The position numbers and the translations under genes are program-made. Below the pieces are notes generated by a model. The model did no database searches. It saw nothing but the letters and a program-made list of their open reading frames with translations, and was not told the origin of the DNA. This document shows positions 49,901-60,600 of a DNA stretch of 64,000 nucleotides, piece after piece. Source of the stretch: Bathymodiolus brooksi (Eukaryota > Mollusca > Bivalvia > Mytilida > Modiolidae); the NCBI GenBank assembly GCA_963680875.1, contig OY804576.1, forward strand, positions 76,141,668 through 76,205,667. The letters run 5' to 3'. The first letter of the stretch is position 1. Each line of letters begins with the position of its first letter.

Positions 49901-52900
49901 TTAGGCTATGGTAACCTAAGTCTGAGGGAATTAGGCTATGGTAACCTAAGTCTGAGGGAATTAGGCTATGGTAACCCAAGTCTGAGGGAATTAGGCTATG
50001 GTAACCTAAGTCTGAGGGAATTAGGCTATGGTAACCTAAGTCTGAGGGAATTAGGATATGGTAACCTAAGTCTGAGGGAATTAGGCTATGGTAACCCAAG
50101 TCTGAGGGAATTAGGCTATGGTAACCTAAGTCTGAGGGAATTAGGCTATGGTAACCTAAGTCTGAGGGAATTAGGATATGGTAATCTAAGTCTGAGGGAA
50201 TTAGGCTATGGTAACCTAAGTCTGAGGGAATTAGGCTATGGTAACCTAAGTCTGAGGGAATTAGGCTATGGTAACCTAAGTCTGAGGGAATTAGGCTATG
50301 GTAACCTAAGTCTGAGGGAATTAGGCTATGGTAACCTAAGTCTGAGGGAATTAGGCTATGGTAACCTAAGTCTGAGGGAATTAGGCTATGGTAACCTAAG
50401 TCTGAGGGAATTAGGCTATGGTAACCTAAGTCTGAGGGAATTAGGCTATGGTAACCTAAGCCTGAGGGAATTAGGATATGGTAACCTAAGTCTGAGGGAA
50501 TTAGGCTATGGTAACCTAAGTCTGAGGGAATTAGGCTATGGTAACCTAAGTCTGAGGGAATTAGGCTATGGTAACCTAAGTCTGAGGGAATTAGGCTATG
50601 GTAACCTAAGTCTGAGGGAATTAGGCTATGGTAACCTAAGTCTGAGGGAATTAGGATATGGTAACCTAAGTCTGAGGGAATTAGGCTATGGTAACCTAAG
50701 TCTGAGGGAATTAGGCTATGGTAACCTAAGTCTGAGGGAATTAGGCTATGGTAACCTAAGTCTGAGGGAATTAGGCTATGGTAACCTAAGTCTGAGGGAA
50801 TTAGGCTATGGTAACCTAAGTCTGAGGGAATTAGGCTATGGTAACCTAAGTCTGAGGGAATTAGGCTATGGTAACATAAGTCTGAGGGAATTAGGCTATG
50901 GTAACCTAAGCCTGAGGGAATTAGGCTATGGTAACCTAAGTCTGAGGGAATTAGGCTATGGTAACATAAGTCTGAGGGAATTAGGCTATGGTAACCTAAG
51001 CCTGAGGGAATTAGGATATGGTAACATAAGTCTGAGGGAATTAGGCTATGGTAACCTAAGTCTGAGGGAATTAGGCTATGGTAACCTAAGTCTGAGGGAA
51101 TTAGGCTATGGTAACATAAGTCTGAGGGAATTAGGCTATGGTAACCTAAGTCTGAGGGAATTAGGCTATGGTAACATAAGTCTGAGGGAATTAGGCTATG
51201 GTAACCTAAGCCTGAGGGAATTAGGCTATGGTAACCTAAGTCTGAGGGAATTAGGCTATGGTAACCTAAGTCTGAGGGAATTAGGCTATGGTAACCTAAG
51301 TCTGAGGGAATTAGGCTATGGTAACCTAAGTCTGAGGGAATTAGGCTATGGTAACCTAAGTCTGAGGGAATTAGGCTATGGTAACCTAAGTCTGAGGGAA
51401 TTAGGCTATGGTAACCTAAGCCTGAGGGAATTAGGCTATGGTAACCTAAGCCTGAGGGAATTAGGCTATGGTAACCTAAGTCTGAGGGAATTAGGCTATG
51501 GTAACCTAAGTCTGAGGGAATTAGGCTATGGTAACCTAAGTCTGAGGGAATTAGGATATGGTAACCCAAGTCTGAGGGAATTAGGCTATGGTAACCTAAG
51601 TCTGAGGGAATTAGGCTATGGTAACCTAAGTCTGAGGGAATTAGGCTATGGTAACCTAAGTCTGAGGGAATTAGGCTATGGTAACCTAAGTCTGAGGGAA
51701 TTAGGCTATGGTAACCTAAGCCTGAGGGAATTAGGCTATGGTAACCTAAGTCTGAGGGAATTAGGCTATGGTAACCTAAGTCTGAGGGAATTAGGCTATG
51801 GTAACCTAAGTCTGAGGGAATTAGGATATGGTAACCTAAGTCTGAGGGAATTAGGCTATGGTAACCTAAGCCTGAGGGAATTAGGCTATGGTAACCTAAG
51901 TCTGAGGGAATTAGGCTATGGTAACCTAAGTCTGAGGGAATTAGGCTATGGTAACCTAAGTCTGAGGGAATTAGGCTATGGTAACCTAAGTCTGAGGGAA
52001 TTAGGCTATGGTAACCTAAGTCTGAGGGAATTAGGCTATGGTAACCTAAGTCTGAGGGTGGAAAACCTTAGTTTTATAATAATTACATTTGTACATTATT
52101 GAGGAACTGTAAATTTCAACATTAGATATATCTAATAACCAATGTCAGTGTAGAAATACTGACTGCTGGGAGGATGATACCCTCGGGGACTTGTAGCTTA
52201 TATATAGTCCACCAGCAGATGTATCGACCCAGTGATAGTAATAAAATGTCTACACATACGAGCACAAAATATCTGTAGTCTGTAAACATCAATGTACATA
52301 ATGTAGTCTTAATTTACGACCGACTGTACGTATACGAAATTTATGTAATCATTATTAATTACGACCTAATATAAACAGAATACATATAGTTTTGACGACC
52401 TAATTATGGTAGGTAGACATTATGTATACCAGTGGCAGTCATCATACAATACCATTAACAATACCAAATCAATACAGTGATTATGGTTATGGTGTTTAAC
52501 ACCACTTTCAACAATATTTCAGTTATATCGATGCGGTCAGTTTTATTGGTGGAGGAAACCGAAGTATCATTCCAACTGGCGCCATCACTAGATGACATAG
52601 CATCAGGTTCCTTCAACCACACACCAGAACATTCAACAATAACCATGCAGTATTCCTTCTTCCAGAGTGCTATCAGGACATGGAACACACTACCTCAGCA
52701 ACTGGCCAGCATGACTTCCCTGGAGGGTTTCCGACTGGTCCTGGCCAACACCACCATTGTACCATACAGGGGCGGATCCAGGATTTCAAGTTAGGGGGGG
52801 GGGGGCGCACTTAAAAAAAACTGCACCGAGCGGAGGGAGGCGCGAAAATTGTTGGGGTATTTCGTGTGAAAAATCACGATTTTACGCCAAAAAATTATAT

Positions 52901-53467
52901 TTTTTCCAATCTTAGGGGGGGAACCCCAACCCCCCCCCCCCCCCCAGGATCCACCCCTGCGCATAGAACTACTCCTTCTATTTTTAATTGTATATACTGG
53001 TCATTCTAATTGTACATAGTGTGTCATATGAACAGTGTGATTTTTCTCAACCATGAGTTCTGCACTTACAGAAGAAGTATCATGAGAAAACCAACGACCT
53101 GCTACAAGTCACCGACACACTTTATCACATGATGTTATATCGAGTACACCTCACAATGAGCCGGATTCGAACTCACAACATTAGTGGTGATAGTCACTGA
53201 TCGTATAGCTTGTAAATCCAACTACCATACGATCACGACTACTACAGCGCGTTGGCTCCGATACTTTTATAACAAAACATTTTTGTTGTTGTTGCAGACT
53301 CACCAGAACCACCTGTAGTGGCAGAAGCATTACATCTGCCGAAACTGAAGGACAGGAAATGGTTTGTTCAGGGAACATGTGCGAAAACCGGAGAAGGCAT
53401 GTACGAAGGTTTAGATCAAATGGCTATACTTGTGAAAGAATTCAAGAAAACAAGACAAAGTTGGTAG
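46921..53467 (+). CDS. ARF-family small GTPase (ARF-like), four exons
   Basis: Exons: 46921-47014, 47202-47378, 48449-48583, 53298-53467. All phases join and the product is 191 residues, the usual length for the family. Gly2 (MGILWTKI) is a candidate N-myristoylation site followed by an amphipathic-looking helix. The P-loop is GLDNAGKT (27-34), the switch 1 Thr is in TIPTLGFN (48-55), [13 protein letters not shown] (70-82) is the switch 2 motif, NKQD (130-133) binds guanine and CAKTG (163-167) is the last guanine-specificity loop. ARF proteins cycle between GDP and GTP on membranes to recruit coats and effectors. All nucleotide-binding residues are intact. The sequence lies between ARF1/6 and ARL4/11/14-type proteins, so I do not assign a subfamily. 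The stop is TAG at 53465-53467, with AATAAA near 53743. Confidence 0.92.
47015..47201 (+). other. ARF-like intron 1
   Basis: Short intron splitting the P-loop codon Gly32 (phase 1), with donor GTCTGT and acceptor atatttgcag. Confidence 0.8.
47600..48435 (+). repeat. Minisatellite, 31-bp unit, about 27 copies
   Basis: Unit 'tgtaatagtttaggtattac' + 'tgctgtttaac'. It fills most of ARF-like intron 2 and ends only about 15 bp before the exon 3 acceptor, so the repeat supplies part of the branch-point/pyrimidine region. Confidence 0.92.
48667..48707 (-). ncRNA. Hammerhead ribozyme-like motif in a retroelement fragment (copy 2)
   Basis: On the minus strand the order is GCGTAC, CTGATGA, AGGTTATTCCA, GAAAAC, GT, GTC, GTACGC. 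CTGATGA and GAAA are the two conserved core strands, GTC is the usual cleavage triplet, and GCGTAC/GTACGC form a perfect 6-bp stem I. Stem II is short (GG/CC closed by an A-A pair), stem III is minimal (2 bp), and there is one extra A after GAAA. Minimal type I hammerheads are known from Penelope-like retroelements. Activity is uncertain. Confidence 0.45.
48708..48788 (-). mobile_element. Retroelement remnant next to the hammerhead-like motif
   Basis: Minus-strand reading gives [18 protein letters not shown] and a stop just before the motif, paralleling DLDRLFGFPTF at 35285-35330. The two fragments are thus copies of one element family. Confidence 0.5.
48789..52058 (+). repeat. Large minisatellite, 30-bp unit, about 109 copies
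   Basis: Unit 'tctgagggaattaggctatg' + 'gtaacctaag', very homogeneous. Variants are ggCtatgg/ggAtatgg, Tctgag/Cctgag and aacCtaag/aacAtaag/aacccaag. The units keep strict 30-bp register throughout. Because 30 is divisible by three, a minus-strand frame of 951 codons ([10 protein letters not shown] repeated) stays open; it is not a gene. It occupies most of ARF-like intron 3. Confidence 0.97.
52059..52480 (+). other. ARF-like intron 3, unique part
   Basis: AT-rich and anonymous. A ten-base 'cgacctaat' phrase recurs (near 52320-52400), perhaps a decayed repeat. Confidence 0.4.
52572..53075 (+). pseudogene. LINE 3'-end fragment inserted in a SINE
   Basis: The open frame carries [19 protein letters not shown] and [10 protein letters not shown], matching the C-terminal block of Jockey/CR1-type LINE proteins (xxSFFxRxxxxWNxLPxxVxxxxSLxxFKxxL). 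It is flanked by a 10-bp target duplication and interrupted by a MITE. Only the 3' end is present. Confidence 0.75.
52768..52960. mobile_element. hAT-type MITE with CAGGGGCGGATCC ends
   Basis: The left end 'caggggcggatccaggattt' and right end 'ccaggatccacccctg' are inverted. Poly-G and poly-C runs (52793-52804 and 52931-52947) sit just inside. CAGGGGCGGATCCAG is a widespread hAT-like terminus. The 8-bp flanks are only partly alike. Confidence 0.7.
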
Positions 53468-54030
53468 AAAAACAGACAGACAGACAGACAAATGGTTATA
53501 GTAAAAACATGTTATATAACTCACAGGAAAGAGTGATTAGCATTACGATGAATTTGAATCACGTGAATGATTTATGTACATTCAAAATTACCCCCTTTTG
53601 ATACATGAAGAAGTCATGTAGTGGTGGGGGCGTTAGATGATTTACCTAATATTTGTGCAAATCAGGTCATGACCTGATTTTTGACTTTCAGGGGTTGGAA
53701 GGTTTGTGCAATATGTCGACATATATGCCTGCTGATAAATCCAATAAAGATTTATTATTGTGTTGCTTGTCTTTATATTAAAACTTCTTTTTCCCCGAGG
53801 ATTTAATAAGTCTGTCTACGCAATCTAGTCTTCATGATTACTTATCAGTGTAGAAGGAGCAATTGAGAAATAAGAGTTTTCTCTCTTACCAGATACAAAA
53901 ATTACAGTTCTGTTCGCCTTGCCACCTAGTCCCAAGAAGACCTGTTGTTGAGGCTTCTTGTTTGTTGTCTTTGGATAGGTGAAATTCTTTTAAGATATTG
54001 TTGTCCAACATGATTTTCATGTAAGATAAT
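53468..54030 (+). other. ARF-like 3' UTR and downstream DNA
   Basis: It has a (caga)n run just after the stop codon, and AATAAA near 53743 followed by a T-rich tract, the best poly(A) signal for the ARF-like gene. Confidence 0.5.
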
Positions 54031-54039
54031 GTTTGTGTC

Positions 54040-54285
54040 ATTTAATAGTAATATGATGTGTGCCACTAATGGAGCAGGAGCAGCTTACACTTCTGGAGGA
54101 CCTGAGTTCACCCCGTTTTTTTGTGAGGTTTGTGTTGCTCAATCTGTAGTTTTACGAGCAGTGTTTTATAGATTATTGTTTGTCTTTTTGTCCCTTTTCT
54201 TTTGGCCATTGCATTGTCTGTCCTTCTTTGATTTATAATCTTTGATTACTTCTTTGGTATCTTCAATCTTTTCTTAATCACAAAG
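54040..54285 (+). repeat. Dispersed repeat, 'cctgagttcaccccgttttt' type
   Basis: Contains 'ggtttgtgttgctcaatctg', 'gttttatagattattgtttg' and 'tctttttgtcccttttcttt'. I recognise this text as a repeat seen commonly in bivalve sequences; it is a useful taxon hint but unverified here. Confidence 0.5.
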
Positions 54286-54302
54286 GTATTTGTATCAAGT
54301 AT

Positions 54303-54480
54303 ATCTAAGAAATAAATCATGGAAGCCAGAATGTATTGGGAGTTTTAACATGGATTGGCGGATATTAGTATTATATCCCGAGCCAGAAGCGAGGGATAAA
54401 ATTTACTAATATCCGCCAATCCATGTTAAAACTCAAAACACATTCTGGCTTCCATGATTTATTTCGATTCTGATATGTCT
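54303..54480. mobile_element. Foldback (hairpin) element
   Basis: 'aaataaatcatggaagccag' through 'gcggatattagtattatatc' pairs with 'ggataaaatttactaatatc' through 'tctggcttccatgatttatt'. The arms are about 75 bp around a short loop. Confidence 0.82.
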
Positions 54481-55119
54481 AAGAGTACAAATACGGTAGT
54501 ATACTTTGATTGGAAGACGGTAATTTATACATACGCTTGCGGAAAATGTCACACACAACTTATGTAACTCGAATAATACTGCGCCTTCTATCGGCATTAT
54601 TCGGGTCACAATTTATGCTGCCAATGGAAATGTCAGTCACATTCATCGGCACATGTGCTAATGAGATAATACGAAGAAATAATTCTGGGTTTTTTTTAAC
54701 AAAGGGAAAGAGTGAGGTCATGTTAGAATTGGTCACAGACGAGAGGTAACCTGACACTCCTTGTGGTGTTAGGCATTGACTGCACAGAAAAATATACAAT
54801 AAAACTACCAAATAATCATGGTCACAAAGGCCCACTTTTTACTGAGGTTGATCTCCCACAGTAAGTCGGAAGTTGACATCTATGAGTAATAAAAAGAAGT
54901 AAACAAATAAAGAATTCCACTATTTATTAAAGTATAAAAATACTTTAAATTTATTAAAGGAAAAACCTTAAAAAAATGAACAATGTAAACATTATAAATT
55001 AATGTAAAATACCCGCTTTTCACTACAGTAATATAATAGAAAATTTATCACTTATAATTGTTGTACACACATACTGAGAACAATCAGTAATACCTTCACT
55101 AGAAGAAACAATACAGGTT

Positions 55120-55352
55120 TAGGTTTAGGGTGCTTAACGCCACTTTCAACAATATTTCAGTTACATCGTGGCGGTCAGTTTTATTGATGGAGGAAACCGT
55201 AGAAAACTACTGACCTGTCGCAAGTCACTGGCATACTTTATTATGACATAATGTTATATCGAGTTCAAACTCACAATCTTAGTGATGATAAGCACTGATT
55301 GCATGGGTAGTTATAAATCCAACTACCATACGATCACGGCAACAACGGCACC
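55120..55352 (-). mobile_element. SINE family B
   Basis: Nearly full-length minus-strand copy from 'ttagggtgcttaacgccact' to the head complement 'aaatccaactaccatacgat'. It is flanked by the direct repeat 'cttcactagaagaaacaata cag' (55096-55118 and 55352-55374), a target duplication of about 20 bp. Confidence 0.85.
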
Positions 55353-55464
55353 TTCACTAGAAGAAACAATACAGTATTCAAAATGTTGGCAAAATATGTC
55401 CCAAATTGTACTATTTGGATCAGCTATAAACACTGAGATTCAGTAATAAACAATATAAATTTTA

Positions 55465-58400
55465 TCAATGTTTCTGTGAACCTTTAAAATAAAAGTCTAT
55501 TCCCCTATTTTGTCTTTGTGGCTGCCCCTGATCATTTCTCTGAAATATAAAATGTTTAAAATAAATAAAGTATTTACTATTTTTGGTATTTTCAGATATT
55601 GTTGAGAATCTCCAGATTTAAGCTCCTGTTTTATTTTAAGGATTTTTATCTTGGTCTTGCCAGAACCTAAATTATTTTTGGATCAATTTTATATAAGTAT
55701 TGCCTACCATAATCTAACCTTTAAATTTGTCAAACTAAGAAAGTTGATGTTAAACACCAACCAATCAATCAATCAATCAGTCAAACTAAGAATGGTAAAA
55801 GGCTATTTTTTTGTGGGTATTGTAATATCATCAACTAATATTTATTTATTAATATTGTAGGGTAGAATTAAGAAAAATAACCTCTAAAATTAATAACAGG
55901 TTTTTCAGACAATATGAACTTTCTTAATGTATCTGGAAGAATACATGTTTATTATATAGATAGGTGTGATTTATGGGGATTTATCAGTGAAATAAATTCT
56001 GGTATCTCACATGCGAGATATCAGTTTTTTTCCTGCAGTAACTACTTTTACACAACTATAAGTGTGTTATCAGTTACGTCCCTTGTTGTGTTACGGTAAA
56101 TACACACACGATTGTAAACTGAAACAACTGAACTGATGAAAATAAAGTTGTAGAACTTTAATAAATTATTTGAATTGTTTCATTTTATTTATACATTAAA
56201 ATCAAACACTTGTTTATTCTAAATCGAATCATTTCACTAGCATAACACAAATCACACAAATTACAATTCCATGAAATGTTGTTGACCATTTTGTCACATA
56301 AACAACATGACGTCATATGACGACATCCAGTTTAAAACGTCAAGATCAGGCATTCTTTGTTGTGGTTTACGCTTCAATTTTGATAAAATTAAACTAAAAT
56401 AAATTTGCAAGGTAGGCATTTTAATTATTTTGGTGTATTGTTGTAAATGTGACATGTAGGATTTAAAGTTTTCAAAGCTCAGAAACTCGTCCTTCATTTA
56501 AATCATCGAAGTGGTAACACTTGTTAGCATGTACGACCATATTGATTACACACTATCATTGCTCGTAGATTCATACACATGGAATAAAATATACAAATAA
56601 ACAAATAATATATATAAGAAATTTTGGAAGTCTATATAATAAACAGTATAACTAAATCATACATTTTGAATATCAAAATAAGACCACTCGTGATCGAATA
56701 CGCATTTAGGATTAAACTCGTGGGTAACTTCCGCCCACTCGTTTAATCCTTATGTGTACTTTGGTCACTCGTGGTCTTATTTTGATATTCAAAATCTATG
56801 ATTAGTTATACTATATTTAAGTGTTTTGTTTATATCCACATGTTTATGACTGAAAGCAACATGTAAAGTAGAGGCAAGCCTGAAATTTTTTAATTACACA
56901 CATACTGAGAACAATTAGTGGTTACAGCATGGGCAGGTTTGAATGTAAACTATCTCTTACTTCTTCAGAAAACACACTCTCATTGGACATTTACCTAAAT
57001 CTATAATTTTATATAAACATCTTTCATATTTTAAAGAAATATTGAGCCTATTCATCCCTTACCAAAATGCATTGGTGGTGTTATTATTAATATGCTGGCA
57101 TCAAGTGTGGTATATCTTGTTTCGAGCCCTGGTTGGATCAAACCAAAGACTACAAAATTATTATCTAATGTTGTGTGCTTTGCTTAAGCACACAGCATTA
57201 ACGAGTAAGAGCAAAGACTAGTTGGCTCAGAATCTGGATAATGTGTCCAAGTGGAGTGACAAGTCTGCTCGCAGAGTTTTGTTTTGTGTGAGCTAACACT
57301 ATAAAAATCCAATTCAGCTTGTTGGTAGAGTACTAAGTGGACACCATGATCATTATCTCATAAGTAACTTGTTCTCACAATGACATAGCTGAAAAATGGC
57401 TCACTTGGCGTTAAATGACAATCACTCACTCACTCAATTATATAAAATAAAAATAATAAAAAATTTCTTACTGTTCTCTTGTTGGTGTGTTTACTCCATT
57501 CTGGTGCTACAATAATTGGATTGGGATAGGTCTCTCCTAAAGAAACTCCAGATCTAGACAAAACAGAATTAGACAGAGTCCATACATGGTGAACCGTTCC
57601 ATCTTTTATATTTTCTAATTCAGGTACCCACAGTCTTACAAATTCTCCCTGAAAAACAAAAGAACAAACATTATTTTATGTAAGATATATGAAAGTTTTT
57701 TGTCTATAGTACAGTCAAACCTGTCTATTAAAACCTCCTTGGGACCAACATTTTGTTTGGAATAGACAGGTGTTTGGCTCTCTACATGTTAATTTAACAA
57801 GGATTTCCTACATTGGGACTTTATTTAAATTTGATTTATACAGTATTTTGGTTTATTCAGGGTTTGTGTTAGAACATTTCACTGTACCATGTTTTGTTGC
57901 ATTTTTTATGCTTTTTCTTAAATAATGTATTTTGTCATCAGCCTAAAAATTTCTAATCTTAATTGATAAACTGTTAACAGAAATTGTTTCACTCAAGTGC
58001 TATAATTCTTATCTGAATCTTAAAATAAGCATCTAATCTCAATAAAAATTTGTTTTATTTATATTTTTCATATATTCAAGTGGTATTTCTCCAGAACCAT
58101 TGTAAATACAACTCATCCACATGTCAATTTATAGGTCAACTAGTAATTCTGGTGTAAGAGGGCTAAAACGGACCAATACTTCAAATAGTAAAATAAGACA
58201 AACATCCAAATTACAGAGGGTCCAGCAAATCACTTGTTTTTAATTTACACTTGTTTTACTTTGCCTTGTCTGCATGCTGTGGTCATATCATGCTGCACTT
58301 GGCAAATTATTGTGTGAAACAAAATACAGTGTCCACATTTGTTTTTAATATAGATTTGTTCAACTCTGTCTCGTTGACAAGCTGCTGTCATATCATGTTG

Positions 58401-60243
58401 CATTCAGCGTAGCCCTTTATTTGTAGAATATTTACACATTAAAGACAAACAAAAGGAGTTGTCTAGTTATTAGTGTACAGCTAAACATGACATTATCTGA
58501 TATCAAATTCACTTAAGAAATAGTTACAATAAGGGCTTTATTATGGACATAATTTGTATCAACTCTTTTATAAATATGTATGTTTACTTCTAAATCATTC
58601 CTTGGGAGTATCAGTAAATTAAATACAGATGTCTTATAGACAAATGATGTCATATCATGCATACAGCTCTTTATAGAATGATAAATTAGAATTTATTCAC
58701 AATTTTTTTACCTGAATCATTTGGGGAAAAAAATATTTGGCTCCTTTTTCATGGAAACGTCAAACTAAAGCAAGAACCGTGTCCCCGTACTTAATTATCC
58801 TGATTCAGTGTCTTGATAAAATGCATTGTTCATAAAAAAAAATAGTCGATTCTCTCTAGCACATAATTATTTCAAAGGCACAAATTTGTCAAAAAAGAGG
58901 ACATTTCCAAGTTAGTTCATAATTCAACAATTCATTGAAAAGTAATTTCTTAAATACAACAGGGGCCGTCGTGGTCGTGATCGCATGGTAGTTGGATTTA
59001 TAACTAGCTATGCAATCAGTGTCTATCACCACTAACAGTGTGAGTCCAAATCCCGCTCAAGTGAGACGTACTCGATACAACAATATGCAATAAAGTTTGT
59101 CAGTGACTTGTGACAGGTCTGGTTTTCTCCAGGTACTCTGGTTACCCCCACCAATAAAACTGACTGCCACGATATAACTGAAATATTGTTGAAAGTGGCG
59201 TTAAACACCATAAACCAAACCTAAACTTTAAATACAACATACATTATTGTCAAAAGAAATAACATGTAGAATTTCAACACATCCATTGAATATTTTGTGG
59301 TAACAGTCCACCTTGTGTGATGTACATTGCTTTTGAAGGTCAAAATGGGCTTTTCCCGCGACAAGTACTCTTACTTACATTAGAGTCATAATCTAGACCT
59401 TGTTTTATCATGTTAAATTTTCTGTCTTCTCTTGGATCATTACCAATACCAGCACTATATAACCAGTTACCATAGTTACTGGTGACATCATGATCTATCT
59501 GTAAACAGAAACAATATCTATATATAGTCAATGAATAAAATAGCAAAGAACGAGCTAACAAAATATTCTACAACGTCAATTTGCTTGTTTCCAACACATA
59601 CACTTTGGCTCCCAGACTAGTTTTTACTGTAAAATCTATCCTTTTGATAAATCACAAAATCTCTTTATAATTCCAGTGCATGTACCAAACTCTGTTAGTA
59701 ACAAGATGGAATCATTTATAGAGATTATAGTGTAAGCCTGTAATAATTAGGGCAGTTCTGATGGGAGGGTCATATTACAGCAAACCAAACAAATAAATAT
59801 GGAAGGCCTGGTCTATTCTGAAGATCAGGAATTGTCATTTACAGTTCTTTCTATCTCGTCTGTAGTTACCTGCCCGAAATCTATACCAAAAATGTTCAAT
59901 AATCCATCTATTATGTTTAATTGGCATAATACAGGTAGCCTCCCCTTTTTGTCACTTTGTCTGTAGTATAATAGGAACAGTTTACATAGAGACCCACGTG
60001 CATGTTAAAAATGGCCTTAAGGGCATGATTGGGCATTTCATGGAAAGTTTATTAAAAAAGTACTTCCAAAAGTAAAATCCAACATCAAATGTTATTTCAA
60101 TATTATTTGGTTTCATACCCAACACTGATGGCACAATAACATAAGTTATTGTATAATATTGTACTTACAAGTTGGGACTCAAACCACTCTGCACCAAGTC
60201 TCCAATCAAGTTTTAAATCTTTTGTAAGGAAGCTTGCCACATT
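55465..60243 (-). CDS. cry-dash: CRY-DASH cryptochrome/photolyase, last four exons (partial)
   Basis: Minus-strand exons in gene order: 60243-60169, 59498-59379, 57648-57472, 55539-55465 (TGA at 55467-55465). All join in phase 0 and give 148 C-terminal residues. [55 protein letters not shown] and [18 protein letters not shown] are strongly like the FAD-binding helical domain of DASH-type cryptochromes. The tail is Gln/Arg-rich and ends [20 protein letters not shown] proteins bind FAD and a folate antenna and repair cyclobutane dimers, chiefly in single-stranded DNA. The N-terminal antenna domain and most of the gene lie right of 64000, beyond a satellite-filled intron. Confidence 0.92.
55850..56640. 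other. CRY-DASH last intron, AT-rich part
   Basis: No recognised repeat or exon. Small frames at 55914-56099 and 56294-56497 lack support. Confidence 0.4.
56641..56816. mobile_element. Foldback (hairpin) element
   Basis: 'agtataactaaatcatacat' through 'ggattaaactcgtggg' pairs with 'cccactcgtttaatccttat' through 'atgattagttatact'. The arms are about 75 bp. Located in the CRY-DASH last intron. Confidence 0.8.
57067..57438 (+). mobile_element. SINE family A (diverged)
   Basis: 'aatgcattggtggtgttatt' head, 'gagcaaagactagttggctc' body, tail 'gacatagctgaaaaatggct' and 'ggcgttaaatgacaatcact'. It ends about 35 bp from the exon end at 57472. Confidence 0.78.
57649..58955. other. CRY-DASH intron, anonymous part
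   Basis: AT-rich. A decayed element with 'tgtctattaaaacctccttg' (57726) is possible, but nothing is firm. Confidence 0.4.
58961..59225 (+). mobile_element. SINE family B (full-length)
   Basis: Head 'ggggccgtcgtggtcgtgat', B-box-like 'gtgagtccaaatcccgctca', tail 'gccacgatataactgaaata' and 'ggcgttaaacaccataaacc'. It is the best-preserved family B copy in the window. Confidence 0.85.
59499..60168. other. CRY-DASH intron
   Basis: AT-rich intron between 59498 and 60169 with no recognised repeat. Confidence 0.5.
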
Positions 60244-60489
60244 CTAAGAAAAAAAAATTAAGAAATCTTAAAAAAAACTACAAAAAAATCCAGCAAACTT
60301 TGCTCCATATTTTCTGTCATAAAGACTTGATATCCTAAAAATTATTGTCAAGCTATTTGTGTTTGTAATCAAGGTTTTAACTATTTTGAAAACTGTTCCG
60401 ATTGTTCAGGTTATAATCTTTAATTTTGTAATATTTTTAATGAAAAAAATATATATACAATGTAAATTATATTAATGAATTGAACTATA

Positions 60490-60600
60490 TGAATACCAGA
60501 GGCTCTCAAGAGCCTGTATCGTTCACCTGGTAATAAAAAAAACCAATTGGTCCTATGTAAAAACTATGTCCTGCGTCATCTTGGAATTACGATCAACATA
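60490..60600 (+). repeat. 5' edge of the dispersed repeat from which the satellite arose
   Basis: 'ccagaggctctcaagagcct' and 'gtatcgttcacctggtaata' resemble the start of a widespread molluscan dispersed repeat. Diverged monomers of the satellite follow directly. Confidence 0.5.

Larger units (their letters stand above)
52484..53240 (-). mobile_element. SINE family B split by a LINE insertion
   Basis: The tail half (52484-52565, 'gtttaacaccactttcaaca') and the head half (53080-53240, 'gtaaatccaactaccatacg') belong to one minus-strand family B SINE. The gap holds a LINE fragment flanked by the direct repeat GAAGTATCAT, at about 52562-52571 and 53076-53085. Confidence 0.8.

Noticed and set aside
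48714..51569. A 951-codon minus-strand frame with a 10-residue period ([10 protein letters not shown])
   Set aside because: It is produced by the 30-bp minisatellite; the unit length is a multiple of three without stops in that frame. It lies antisense in an ARF-like intron and ends in a retroelement remnant.
52477..52794. A 105-codon frame treated as a gene
   Set aside because: It begins in a SINE and continues into a LINE C-terminal fragment and a MITE; it is chimeric repeat sequence.
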